From NCBI GenBank assembly GCA_947625595.1, contig CANQOX010000004.1, forward strand, positions 1-48,174: 48,174 bases of DNA, written 5' to 3'. A program made the position numbers and the translations under genes. The notes below the pieces were generated by a model. The model saw nothing but the letters and a program-made list of their open reading frames with translations. It was not told where the DNA came from and did no database searches. Positions 33,043 through 41,252 of the stretch are shown here, one piece after another; positions within the stretch are counted from its first letter, which is position 1, and every line of letters begins with the position of its first letter. The DNA comes from an uncultured Clostridia bacterium. GTDB lineage: Bacteria > Bacillota > Clostridia > Christensenellales > Borkfalkiaceae.

Positions 33043-33744
33043 ATGTTGCTATTGGCAAACGGACTCGCAGGAGCGGGGAGCGGCTTGCTCATCGCGCTTG
33101 GCGCCATCTCGGCAGTGTTTCCCGCGATCCTGATCGCCGCGGCAGTTCTCATGCTCATCAAGATAAAGCGGCAGGAGGAGGAACCAGCCGCGGAGACGGC
33201 TTCCGCAGAGGTCGCCGTGGCGCAGGAGGAGAGCGCGGTCACGGACAACGTGGTACTCGCCGCCCCCGCCGAGCCCTTCCTTGCGGGCGGAAAGAGGCGG
33301 TACAATAAGAGCTTTATGGCAAAGCTCATTCAGTCCGATGACGCGGTGAAGGAGTGGTATTCGCTGCTGAAGAATGCGTTTCTTTCGTATGAGAAAACGT
33401 CTTCACGCGTCTCATGGCAGGCGGACAGCATCAATATGGGCAGGGTGAAGCTCGGCAAATTCGCGATCCGCGGGAAGACGCTCTGTCTCTTCCTTGCGCT
33501 GGACCCCGACGACTACGCGGGGACAAAGTACAAGGTGGAGCGCGCGGCGGGCAAGCGGTACGAGAGCGTGCCCTGCATGTACAAGATCAAGGGCAAGAGG
33601 CGGGCGAAGTACGCGGCCGAGCTCATCGCCGCCGTCGCTGAAAAGTTCTCACTCGTTCCCGCACAGCGCGGGGAAGTGGACTATCGGCTGCCCTACGAAG
33701 ACACAGAGAGCCTCATCGGCCGCGGCCTCATTCGCAACGTATAA
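33043..33744 (+). CDS. Single-pass membrane protein with an unnamed C-terminal domain
   Basis: A 233-aa protein. Residues about 8-40 are a membrane helix followed by KIKRQEEE, then an Ala/Glu-rich linker (45-80), then a basic domain (about 85-233). That domain begins RRYNKSFMAKLIQSDDAVKE and continues SWQADSINMGRVKLGKFAIRGKTLCLFLALDPDDYAGTKY. I have the impression this domain recurs in Clostridia proteins, but I cannot name it. The positive helix-flanking residues suggest it lies in the cytoplasm. AAGGAG at 33028-33033 gives the start. It sits 88 bp behind the beta-helix gene and ahead of the two-component genes; a role with the surface protein is possible but unproven. Confidence 0.7.
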   Translation: MLLLANGLAGAGSGLLIALGAISAVFPAILIAAAVLMLIKIKRQEEEPAAETASAEVAVAQEESAVTDNVVLAAPAEPFLAGGKRRYNKSFMAKLIQSDDAVKEWYSLLKNAFLSYEKTSSRVSWQADSINMGRVKLGKFAIRGKTLCLFLALDPDDYAGTKYKVERAAGKRYESVPCMYKIKGKRRAKYAAELIAAVAEKFSLVPAQRGEVDYRLPYEDTESLIGRGLIRNV

Positions 33745-33774
33745 AACCAGCTCTGTCATTTCTATTCAAACCGA

Positions 33775-33802
33775 CGGGGGAAGATCCTACGATCTTCCCC
33801 CG
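33775..33802 (+). terminator. Strong hairpin after the membrane protein gene
   Basis: CGGGGGAAGATC (33775-33786), CTAC loop, GATCTTCCCCCG (33791-33802): a perfect 12-bp stem, followed by ATAGCTTTATAG, a weak T-tract. Confidence 0.7.
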
Positions 33803-33833
33803 ATAGCTTTATAGAAACCTTTTTGTGGGAAAT

Positions 33834-33867
33834 ACCTTTCATGACAAAAATTTTACCTTTTATGATA
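33834..33867 (+). promoter_or_regulatory. Direct repeat, probable LytTR regulator site 1
   Basis: ACCTTTCATGACA at 33834-33846 and ACCTTTTATGATA at 33855-33867 are 21 bp apart start to start. LytTR regulators bind imperfect direct repeats about two helical turns apart. The site lies 27 bp upstream of the -35 of the LytTR gene's promoter, and a nearly identical pair lies before the GH3 operon at 36023-36056. Confidence 0.65.
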
Positions 33868-33894
33868 TTTTGAAGAGAAAAAATCCGAAACACC

Positions 33895-33924
33895 TTGAAA
33901 TAAAGTTTCTTTTCGTGTTAAAAT
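33895..33924 (+). promoter_or_regulatory. Promoter of the LytTR/GHKL pair
   Basis: TTGAAA at 33895-33900 and TAAAAT at 33919-33924, 18 bp apart, with the start codon 38 bp further on. Confidence 0.65.
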
Positions 33925-33962
33925 GTGAGATAGAGGGAGATCAGGCACGAAAGGAGGAGAGC

Positions 33963-34664
33963 ATGAAGAACATAGCCATCATCGAAGACGAAGAGGAAGC
34001 TCTGAAAATTTTACGGGGGTTTCTTGACCGCTTCGGCGAGGAAGAGAAGGAGCAGTTTCATGTCGCGCATTTTTCGGATGCGTTTTCATTTCTCGAGGGC
34101 TATGCGGGGGCGTATGACCTCATTCTCATGGACATCATGCTCCCTTCGCTCAACGGCATGGAGCTCGCGAAGAGACTGCGCGAGCTTGACAAGTCTGTCC
34201 CCATAATTTTCGTGACAAACATGGCGCAATTCGCCGTCAAAGGGTACGAAGTGGAGGCGAGCGATTTCATTGTGAAGCCCGTTTCCTATTATGATTTCTC
34301 CACGAAGATCAAGAGAACATTTGAGAAAACCTCGGAGAATCCCAAACACAAGATCGTGCTTCCCGGCAAAAAGAGTATGCTCGTCCTCGACGTTTCGGAT
34401 ATCAAATGGCTGGAGGTCATTTTAAGGAGGCTCGTCTATCATACGACGGGAGGGGATGTGGAAGTCTATGGGACGCTGAAAAAGGCGATCGCGACGCTGG
34501 AACGGGAGCATTTCATCCGTGCGAACCGCTCTGTGCTCATCAATCCCCGCTTTATCACTTCCGTGGAGGGGGACGCCGTTAAGGTCGGGAGGGACATCAT
34601 TTATCTTTCCCGCAATTACAAAAAGAGCTTTTCTATCCAGCTTGCGAAGTATTTCGGAGAATGA
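33963..34664 (+). CDS. LytTR-family response regulator
   Basis: A 233-aa two-component response regulator. The receiver domain (1-120) has the acidic pair Glu8/Asp9, the phospho-acceptor Asp57 in LILMDIMLPS and the conserved Lys in FIVKP. The LytTR DNA-binding domain (about 135-233) shows the usual ending HFIRANRSVLINPRFITSV with YLSRNYKKSF. The frame is open to 33825 but ATG 33963 (MKNIAIIEDE) is the receiver start, and AGGAGG lies at 33952-33957. It is 3 bp upstream of its sensor kinase. Direct repeats upstream of this gene and of the GH3 operon suggest autoregulation and control of that operon (inference). Confidence 0.93.
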   Translation: MKNIAIIEDEEEALKILRGFLDRFGEEEKEQFHVAHFSDAFSFLEGYAGAYDLILMDIMLPSLNGMELAKRLRELDKSVPIIFVTNMAQFAVKGYEVEASDFIVKPVSYYDFSTKIKRTFEKTSENPKHKIVLPGKKSMLVLDVSDIKWLEVILRRLVYHTTGGDVEVYGTLKKAIATLEREHFIRANRSVLINPRFITSVEGDAVKVGRDIIYLSRNYKKSFSIQLAKYFGE

Positions 34665-34667
34665 GTT

Positions 34668-36005
34668 ATGGATCTGTCGGGTCTGTCCGTCTATAAGATC
34701 ATCTTCATGGCAGAACTGCTCGGGGCAGAGCTGATGTTCTGCTCTTCTCTTCAGTGGAGGTCGCACCCCGTGCTCCGCTTGGGTGCGACGCTTATCGTCT
34801 GTTTCGCGATCGCGATCTTCTTCCCGCTCTTTTCCTACAATGCGCTCTACACGTCCTTTATGTTCTTCACGATGTTTCTGTTCACGATCGCGGGGAACGC
34901 ATTTTGCTATAAGGAGTCATGGCGGAATATCCTCTTCTGCTGTATTGCAGGTTACAGTTTACAGCATCTCGCCTATGAGATGTACAACCTCTTCCTCGTC
35001 ATCTTCGGGCTCGGTGACATCACCATTCAGCTCTACGGCAGCACGGGGATCGTTGATTTTAATGCCCTTGTCCTCATTTTGTATATTGCAGTCTATCTGT
35101 CCTGTTACCTTGGCGGCTATTTTCTCTTTGCCAAAAAGATCCGTGACGACAAACTCGAGCTCAAGAGCATCTATCTTCTCGTGCTTGTCGCGCTCATCAT
35201 TCTCTTCGATATCGTCATGAATGCGGTGATCGTCTATCACGTCTCGGGATTGTCGGGAGGTGAGGAAAAGTTCATGCGGATCATGGCGGGCATATACAAT
35301 ATTTTCTGTTGCGGACTTGCGCTATTTATCCAGTTCGAACTCTCCTTGAGACGGCATCTCGAGGATGAGGTCGATATGCTCCAGCAGCTGCGATTTTTAG
35401 AGCGGCAACAGTACGAGAGCCTGAAAGAGAATGTGGACATTATAAATATGAAATGCCACGACATCAAGCATCAACTTCTCGCCATCGGGCGGGAGAGGAG
35501 CATTTCGAGTTCCTACCTTCAAGAGATGGAGGAGGCCATCAACATCTATGATTCCTCCGTCAAAACGGGGAATCCCACGCTTGATATCATCCTGACGGAC
35601 AAAAGTCTCAGGTGCAGCCGGAATCGTGTCCGATTTTCCTGTATCGCAGACGCCTCGTGGCTCTCCTTTATGGCGGAGGAGGATCTCTATTCCCTGTTCG
35701 GGAATCTGCTCGACAATGCGATCGAATCAGTCATACGCCTCGATGAGGAGAGACGCGTCATCGGCGTGCAGGTGAGGAAGGAGGGGGACAAAGGCGAGAT
35801 CAACGTCTATAACAGCTATGAAGGCGCGCTCGTCTTTAAGGACGGCCTTCCGCTCTCCACGAAGGGGGACGACCGCTTTCATGGGTTCGGGATCCGAAGC
35901 ATTCAGTACATCTGTACGAAGTATCACGGGGACCTTCTCATAAGGCCCCACGACGGCATTTTCGATCTGACGATCGGGTTTGCGCTCTCGGGGGCGGAAA
36001 ATTAA
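34668..36005 (+). CDS. GHKL sensor histidine kinase (AgrC-like)
   Basis: A 445-aa membrane kinase. Six hydrophobic segments fill about residues 8-225. A linker helix leads to the phospho-acceptor His264 in MKCHDIKHQL, then the GHKL ATPase domain with the N-box LFGNLLDNAIES (Asn350) and the G-box RFHGFGIRSI. HATPase_c_5 type, the usual partner of LytTR regulators. GGAGA at 34656-34660 precedes the ATG by 7 nt. No agrB, agrD or signal peptide gene is nearby, so a peptide ligand is not supported; the multi-helix sensor could respond to a small molecule or the membrane state. Confidence 0.92.
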   Translation: MDLSGLSVYKIIFMAELLGAELMFCSSLQWRSHPVLRLGATLIVCFAIAIFFPLFSYNALYTSFMFFTMFLFTIAGNAFCYKESWRNILFCCIAGYSLQHLAYEMYNLFLVIFGLGDITIQLYGSTGIVDFNALVLILYIAVYLSCYLGGYFLFAKKIRDDKLELKSIYLLVLVALIILFDIVMNAVIVYHVSGLSGGEEKFMRIMAGIYNIFCCGLALFIQFELSLRRHLEDEVDMLQQLRFLERQQYESLKENVDIINMKCHDIKHQLLAIGRERSISSSYLQEMEEAINIYDSSVKTGNPTLDIILTDKSLRCSRNRVRFSCIADASWLSFMAEEDLYSLFGNLLDNAIESVIRLDEERRVIGVQVRKEGDKGEINVYNSYEGALVFKDGLPLSTKGDDRFHGFGIRSIQYICTKYHGDLLIRPHDGIFDLTIGFALSGAEN

Positions 36006-36022
36006 AATTTTTATAATTTCAT

Positions 36023-36056
36023 ACGTTTGATGTCAAGGATTTTACCTTTCATAACA
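36023..36056 (+). promoter_or_regulatory. Direct repeat, probable LytTR regulator site 2
   Basis: ACGTTTGATGTCA at 36023-36035 and ACCTTTCATAACA at 36044-36056, again 21 bp start to start. ACCTTTCATAACAAAA (36044-36059) differs at one of 16 bases from the site at 33834-33849. It lies 7 bp upstream of the candidate -35 of the GH3 operon. Confidence 0.65.
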
Positions 36057-36081
36057 AAAGGCCTTGACATCTTTTTATTTT
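36029..36081 (+). terminator. Terminator-like hairpin after the kinase gene, overlapping the GH3 promoter region
   Basis: GATGTCAAGG (36029-36038) pairs perfectly with CCTTGACATC (36062-36071). An inner CCTTT/AAAGG stem (36045-36049 with 36057-36061) shortens the loop. TTTTTATTT follows. The regulator half-site sits in the apex, and the descending arm contains TTGACA. Confidence 0.6.
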
Positions 36082-36091
36082 GTGATAAAAA
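36064..36091 (+). promoter_or_regulatory. Candidate promoter of the second GH3 operon
   Basis: TTGACA at 36064-36069 with a poor -10 (TAAAAA, 36086-36091) at 16-bp spacing. A weak -10 next to regulator sites would fit an activated promoter. The leader would be about 95 nt. Confidence 0.4.
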
Positions 36092-36190
36092 ATAAAATGT
36101 GCGAAAAATATCATCATCTTTCGATATCAAATCACAAAAAAGAATGAAAATTCGGAATTTTTTACAAAAAATGATGGAAAGGAGTGTAGC

Positions 36191-39109
36191 ATGAAAAAAA
36201 TCAAAGTAAGGGACTGGTTCTTCCTCTTCCTCATCGTCGTGATCCTGGTCGCGGCCATTGTCGGGAATGTCGTCTGCTACTATCAGTCAGGCGTCATTAC
36301 GACGGCGCTGTGCGGCACGGGCGTCTCCTTCGAGGGCGAAAACGTGCAGGAAGCGCTTGAAGAGGGCGATGAGCTCTGCCGCGAGATGGGACAAGAGAGC
36401 ATCGTTCTCCTCAAGAACAACAACACGCTCCCTCTTCCCGCAGCGGAGACAAAGATCAATCTCTTCGGCTACGGGGCATGCGACAACGGCTTTGCGCTTC
36501 GGGGCATCGGGAGCGGGTCCTCTTCGATCAGCGACGACAGCAAAGTGACCTTGACGAGCGCGCTCAACGAGGCGGGCGTTTCCTACAATACAGAAATCGT
36601 CGAGGCATATGACAGGCTCGGCTGGGTCAATTCGGTCACTTCGAAAAGTTATGTCCTGCAGGAGCCGACGATCGACTTCTACTCGCAGGATATGATCGCC
36701 CGCGCCAAATCTTTTTCGGGCACTGCGATCGTCGTGATCTCGAGGATCGCGGGAGAGAATATGCAGGATGAGCTGCCGCGCACGCAGTCTCTGCGCACGG
36801 AGAAGGGGACGTCCACGGACAACACCCGTACCAACCTGCAGCTCTCTGTTCACGAGGAAGATCTTTTGGATCTCGTCTGCGAGAACTTTGCCAACGTCAT
36901 CGTGCTCGTAAATACTTCGAATGCGATGCACCTCGGCTATCTTCAGCGCGAAGAAGTGGATGCCGTCCTCTATGTCGGCCTTCTGGGACAATCGGGCGCG
37001 GCGGCTATTCCCGATCTGCTCTACGGGAAGGCTTCTCCCTCGGGGAAGATCACCGATACTTACGCTTATGCGCCTGAAACGGCGCCGTCCTTTGTCAATT
37101 TCTGGGCGGACGGGAGCTCTGTGCAGTATGTCGAGGATATCTATTTCGGCTATAAGTGGTTTGAGACCGCCGATGCGGAAAACTTTTGGGATGACGTCGA
37201 CAACGAATACGGGAAGGGATACGAGGGCGTCGTACAGTATCCCTTCGGGTACGGGCTCAGCTATACGACATTTGACTGGGAGGCGACGTGGCCGCTCGGG
37301 GAGGGGGCATCCTTCGACAGCGACGAGACGTTCACCGTGAAGGTCTCCGTCACAAATACGGGCTCCGTCGCGGGGAAAGACGTTGTGGAAATCTATGCGA
37401 CGCCGCCCTATACCGCGGGCGGGATCGAAAAGTCCGCCGTGACCCTTGTTGCCTTTGCCAAGACGGGCCTTTTGAAGCCGGGAGAGTCAGAGGAGGTGAC
37501 GCTCTCCTTCGACGCATATTCGCTCGCCTCTTATGATTGTTACGATAGGAATGCAAACGGTTATACCTGTTACGAACTCGATCCAGGGGACTATGTCATT
37601 TCGCTCCGCACAGATGCGCACACGGTGAAAAGCGGGCTCAGCCGCACATTCACGCTCGATGAAGAGCTTCTCATCGATGCGGACCCCGTCACAGGGAGCG
37701 AGATCGCGAACCGTCTGACAGATGCGGACGCCTATGCGGGGCTTCCCATCGACGGCAGTACCGTCGGTGCGGAGACGGTATATCTATCCCGCGCCGACTT
37801 CGCGGGGACGATGCCGAAGGCGCACGCCGTGTTCCCCAAGGACCCCCTTGGAGAGATCAAGAGAGCAAATGAGTTCTACAATGACGTCTATAATACGGAT
37901 TCCATGCCGACAACGGGTGTCGACAGCGGCTTGCGCCTGACGACCCGCGAAGACGGTTCTTTCGCCACTTATAACGAGCTCTCTGGCTCAAGCTCTGTAT
38001 CGCTCGTTGCGAATGAGGAACTCATCGAGGAACTCACGGACTATGACAGCCCGACTTGGGACAAGTTCATGGACCAGCTCACAACGGATGAGATCGTAAA
38101 TCTCGTGCAGTTCGGAGGATTCGGGACACGCGCGGCCGCGTCCGTCGGGAAGCCTGCGGTATTCGACACGGACGGGCCTGCGGGATTCAACGACAGCGTG
38201 CTCGCCATCGATTCTTCGGCCTCTTCCCACAACAGCGGTTGGACCGCATATCCGAGCGAGAGCCTTCTCGGGTGCAGTTGGGATACGGAACTTTTGAAGA
38301 GAATGGGCGAGGCGATCGGTTTTCAGGGATATGCGACGAATGTCAGCGGCTGGTATGCCCCCGGGGTCAATCTGCATCACTCTCCCTACACGGGCCGCAA
38401 CTTCGAATATTACAGCGAGGACGCTCTTCTCAGCGGAAAGCTGGCGGCGAACGTCATCGCGGGGGCAAGGGACTACGGCGTTTACTGCTATATCAAGCAC
38501 TTTGTGGTGAGCGAGCTCGGCATCAACCCGCAGGGCGTGAACACATGGCTCACAGAGCAGAATCTGCGCGAAAATTATCTGAAGCCCTTTGAGATCGCGG
38601 TCAAAGAGGGGAGGGCGAATGCCGTCATGACCGCATTCAATCGGATCGGCGCGGTCTGGGCGGGCGCGAACTATGCGACGAACGTGCAGATCCTTCGGGA
38701 CGAATGGGGGTTCCGCGGGTGTGTCATCACGGACTACTCCACGGGCGGAGGCGTCGGCCTCATGAATATCCGTCAGGGGATCCGTGCGGGGAACGATCTG
38801 TGGCTCAATCCCAATACGGTGACCCAGAATCCCATGGATAGGGACGATCCTACGGATCTCGCATGCGCCAAGACTGCGGCAAAGAATATCCTCTACACCT
38901 ATGTCTCGAGCTATTCTTCTGCGACGGGCCTGAGAGATATCAATTCCGTCTTCGCATGGTGGATCATTGTGCTCGTCGGCGCAGATATCGTGATCGCGGC
39001 ATCGCTGACGATTTGGGCAGTGTACATTCTCAAACCGAACAGACCGAAAAAGAAAAAGGATGAAAGCGGCGTCGGGGAAACGCAGGGCGCCGCCGAGATC
39101 GATAAATAA
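36191..39109 (+). CDS. Second membrane-anchored GH3 enzyme with reversed domain order
   Basis: A 972-aa paralogue of the GH3 protein at 14446, with the same layout: N-terminal helix (about 9-29), alpha/beta sandwich (about 55-340), FnIII-like domain (about 360-480), TIM-barrel domain (about 600-915). The C-terminal helix is near 928-955, followed by KPNRPKKKKDE. The likely nucleophile is Asp848 in CVITDYSTGG; KHF is at 769-771. The stretch TNVSGWYAPGVNLHHSPYTG is nearly shared with the first copy, but the sequence after the nucleophile differs (YSTGGG versus ICSFDY), which may alter substrate. AAAGGAG at 36178-36184 fixes the start. First gene of an apparent four-gene operon. Confidence 0.88.
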   Translation: MKKIKVRDWFFLFLIVVILVAAIVGNVVCYYQSGVITTALCGTGVSFEGENVQEALEEGDELCREMGQESIVLLKNNNTLPLPAAETKINLFGYGACDNGFALRGIGSGSSSISDDSKVTLTSALNEAGVSYNTEIVEAYDRLGWVNSVTSKSYVLQEPTIDFYSQDMIARAKSFSGTAIVVISRIAGENMQDELPRTQSLRTEKGTSTDNTRTNLQLSVHEEDLLDLVCENFANVIVLVNTSNAMHLGYLQREEVDAVLYVGLLGQSGAAAIPDLLYGKASPSGKITDTYAYAPETAPSFVNFWADGSSVQYVEDIYFGYKWFETADAENFWDDVDNEYGKGYEGVVQYPFGYGLSYTTFDWEATWPLGEGASFDSDETFTVKVSVTNTGSVAGKDVVEIYATPPYTAGGIEKSAVTLVAFAKTGLLKPGESEEVTLSFDAYSLASYDCYDRNANGYTCYELDPGDYVISLRTDAHTVKSGLSRTFTLDEELLIDADPVTGSEIANRLTDADAYAGLPIDGSTVGAETVYLSRADFAGTMPKAHAVFPKDPLGEIKRANEFYNDVYNTDSMPTTGVDSGLRLTTREDGSFATYNELSGSSSVSLVANEELIEELTDYDSPTWDKFMDQLTTDEIVNLVQFGGFGTRAAASVGKPAVFDTDGPAGFNDSVLAIDSSASSHNSGWTAYPSESLLGCSWDTELLKRMGEAIGFQGYATNVSGWYAPGVNLHHSPYTGRNFEYYSEDALLSGKLAANVIAGARDYGVYCYIKHFVVSELGINPQGVNTWLTEQNLRENYLKPFEIAVKEGRANAVMTAFNRIGAVWAGANYATNVQILRDEWGFRGCVITDYSTGGGVGLMNIRQGIRAGNDLWLNPNTVTQNPMDRDDPTDLACAKTAAKNILYTYVSSYSSATGLRDINSVFAWWIIVLVGADIVIAASLTIWAVYILKPNRPKKKKDESGVGETQGAAEIDK

Positions 39110-39128
39110 TCTATTAGGAGGAGAAATT

Positions 39129-41240
39129 ATGCACATCAAAAGAATGTTGGCGGTACTCTTGTGCGCAGCCGCGCTGATGCTGCCCATGGCGGGCTGCAAC
39201 AATACGCCTGCAAACAGTACAAGCGGTTCGAACGGCGGCGGCCAACAGCAGCAACAGCAGCAACCGTCTGTCCCCGAACCCAAGCCGCCTGTGACCGTCT
39301 CGGTGACCGAAGGCGGAAAGACGGAGGCGAGGAGCTATGAGACGCTCGCGGAGGCTGTCCCGAAGATCAAGAAAAAGATCGCTGACAGCGCCTCGAAAGT
39401 GTCGGTCAAGGTCTCGATCGCCGAAGGGACGTACACCGTTTCCGAGACGGCAGAATTCACGGGCAGCGGCATCGAGGACAAGGACTATGAGATCGAGATC
39501 GCGGGCGCGGGAAAGGACAAGACTATTCTCACGGGCGCGGTCGAGGCCGACAATTCCGAGATCATCGACATGGGCGACGGCGTCTACGGGTACACCATTC
39601 CCGACGAATATCTCTCGGAAGATGGGGAATATCCCGCCATTCGCGACTTATTGCTGGACGGCGAGAGATTGACCGTCGCCCGCTCGGCGTCGGGAGTGTT
39701 CGCCGCAAACGCCGTGAAGTACAAGACAGATGAGAACGGCAATGCGACGACCGAGCTCGTCGACAGGGAGGACGAGATCCTTCTCGTCGACCCCGCGCTT
39801 CTCGACGGGATCGACAATGACTCCATCGGAAACCTCGAGCTTTGGCTCAAGGGGAGCAACTGGTATAGCCAAGGGCTCCGCATCGAGGCCATCGAAGACA
39901 TCGTGACCTATAACGGTAGAAACTATGTCCCGCTCCAGCTCTATCACACCGACTGGGAATATCTTGTCAGGACAGGCGCGAGCGGCACGGGCTGGTGGAC
40001 GAATCTCAAGGATTATCCCTATTGGCTCGCAAACAACTACGAATTTTTGACGGAGAACAACACCTTTGTCTATGACAGGGCGGAGGGGACGTTCTACTTC
40101 AAGACCGATAAGTCCCCCGATGAATTTACGATCGCCTTCCCCACGGTCAATAACTTCATCAATTTTGAAGACATGAAGAACGTCACGGTGAAGGATATCG
40201 GCTTCACCTCGAATGCGAGCTTCTGCATGATGGAGCGCGGCTGGGTCATGGGCGGACAGGGCAATCAAACGCTTCCGAACGGGAACGCTTCCATGAATCC
40301 CAACCCCGAGGCCGCGATCTTCGGCAACAATGTGGACAAGATCACGATCGACGGCTGCTCTTTCACCCAAATGGCCTATGACGGTGTGCAGTTCATCGGA
40401 AAGATCAAGGACGTGACGATCCAGAACAACACGTTCGAGCATATCTCGGCGGGCGCGATCATAATGGGCGTATCGGCGATGTATTCTCCTTTCTATTATT
40501 GCCAGGGGATCACGATCACCAACAATCTTGTGGAATACACGGGTGAGATCTACTTCCAGCGTCCCGCAATGGCCTTGTTCGGCAGTGCGCGCGATGCAAA
40601 GATCACCTACAATACCGTCCGCCATGTCTCCTATATCGGGATCGACATGGGGCGTGCCATTCGGCCCCAACTCGACGAGATCACCGTGATCTATAACGCC
40701 GAGATCGCCTACAATTTTGTCGAGGATTTCATGCTCGAGCTTCAGGACGGCGGTGCGATCTATGTGCATGGCAACAACGCCTCCATGTCATGGACCGATT
40801 ATTTCAACATCATGCACGACAACTTCGTCATCGCGACCGAGAAGACCGCCTATCTCGAAGAGACGGACAAACTCACGGGAGCTTTCTGCATGTACTATTG
40901 CGACGATCATTCCTCCAACTGGGACGTCTACAACAATGTCGGTTTGGTCGAAGGCGGAAACTATGCGGGAATGGGCATGGTCTACTTCCAGTACGGTGCG
41001 GCAGTTTCGGGCGCGGACACGCAGAATCTTCGCGCAAGGGACAACTATCTGATCGACGCCGAAGAGCACGACATCATCCGCCCCGCAGCATTGCAGAACG
41101 CCGAGGAGTTCAACCGTATCGCCGAGAACAACCACAGGGCAACGTCCGTTTCCGATCTCGAGACGAGATATCCGCAGGCGGCCGAAGTCGTGAAAAAAGC
41201 GGGGTGCACGGGCTCGAAAGGAGCCTTCCCGCAAGCCTAA
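39129..41240 (+). CDS. Lipoprotein with a right-handed beta-helix domain, possible glycoside hydrolase
   Basis: A 703-aa lipoprotein (lipobox MAGC, Cys23), then a Ser/Gly/poly-Gln linker (seven Gln near residue 40) and a right-handed parallel beta-helix (about 60-680). The N-terminal part (YETLAEAVPKIKKKI; AGAGKDKTILTGAVE) and the later coils (ITIDGCSFTQMAYDGVQF; ITITNNLVEYTG; ELQDGGAIYVHGNN) resemble helix-fold enzymes such as GH110 or GH141, which cleave galactose, fucose or xylose linkages. Acidic residues are plentiful, but I cannot assign catalytic ones. The frame is open from 39060, but ATG 39129 starts the signal peptide with AGGAGG at 39116-39121. It lies 19 bp behind the GH3 gene. 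Confidence 0.8.
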   Translation: MHIKRMLAVLLCAAALMLPMAGCNNTPANSTSGSNGGGQQQQQQQPSVPEPKPPVTVSVTEGGKTEARSYETLAEAVPKIKKKIADSASKVSVKVSIAEGTYTVSETAEFTGSGIEDKDYEIEIAGAGKDKTILTGAVEADNSEIIDMGDGVYGYTIPDEYLSEDGEYPAIRDLLLDGERLTVARSASGVFAANAVKYKTDENGNATTELVDREDEILLVDPALLDGIDNDSIGNLELWLKGSNWYSQGLRIEAIEDIVTYNGRNYVPLQLYHTDWEYLVRTGASGTGWWTNLKDYPYWLANNYEFLTENNTFVYDRAEGTFYFKTDKSPDEFTIAFPTVNNFINFEDMKNVTVKDIGFTSNASFCMMERGWVMGGQGNQTLPNGNASMNPNPEAAIFGNNVDKITIDGCSFTQMAYDGVQFIGKIKDVTIQNNTFEHISAGAIIMGVSAMYSPFYYCQGITITNNLVEYTGEIYFQRPAMALFGSARDAKITYNTVRHVSYIGIDMGRAIRPQLDEITVIYNAEIAYNFVEDFMLELQDGGAIYVHGNNASMSWTDYFNIMHDNFVIATEKTAYLEETDKLTGAFCMYYCDDHSSNWDVYNNVGLVEGGNYAGMGMVYFQYGAAVSGADTQNLRARDNYLIDAEEHDIIRPAALQNAEEFNRIAENNHRATSVSDLETRYPQAAEVVKKAGCTGSKGAFPQA

Positions 41241-41252
41241 AGGAGGAAGATC

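Noticed and set aside
33834-33867. Agr-type quorum system around the LytTR/GHKL pair
   Set aside because: No AgrB-like protease or AgrD-like precursor gene is present in the window; only the regulator and kinase are seen.
33825-33962. N-terminal extension of the LytTR regulator
   Set aside because: It covers the promoter and regulator sites; the receiver domain begins at the ATG with a strong AGGAGG.
39060-39128. Overlap of the beta-helix lipoprotein with the GH3 gene through an earlier start
   Set aside because: The lipoprotein signal and the AGGAGG both point to ATG 39129; the extension is out of keeping with a signal peptide.
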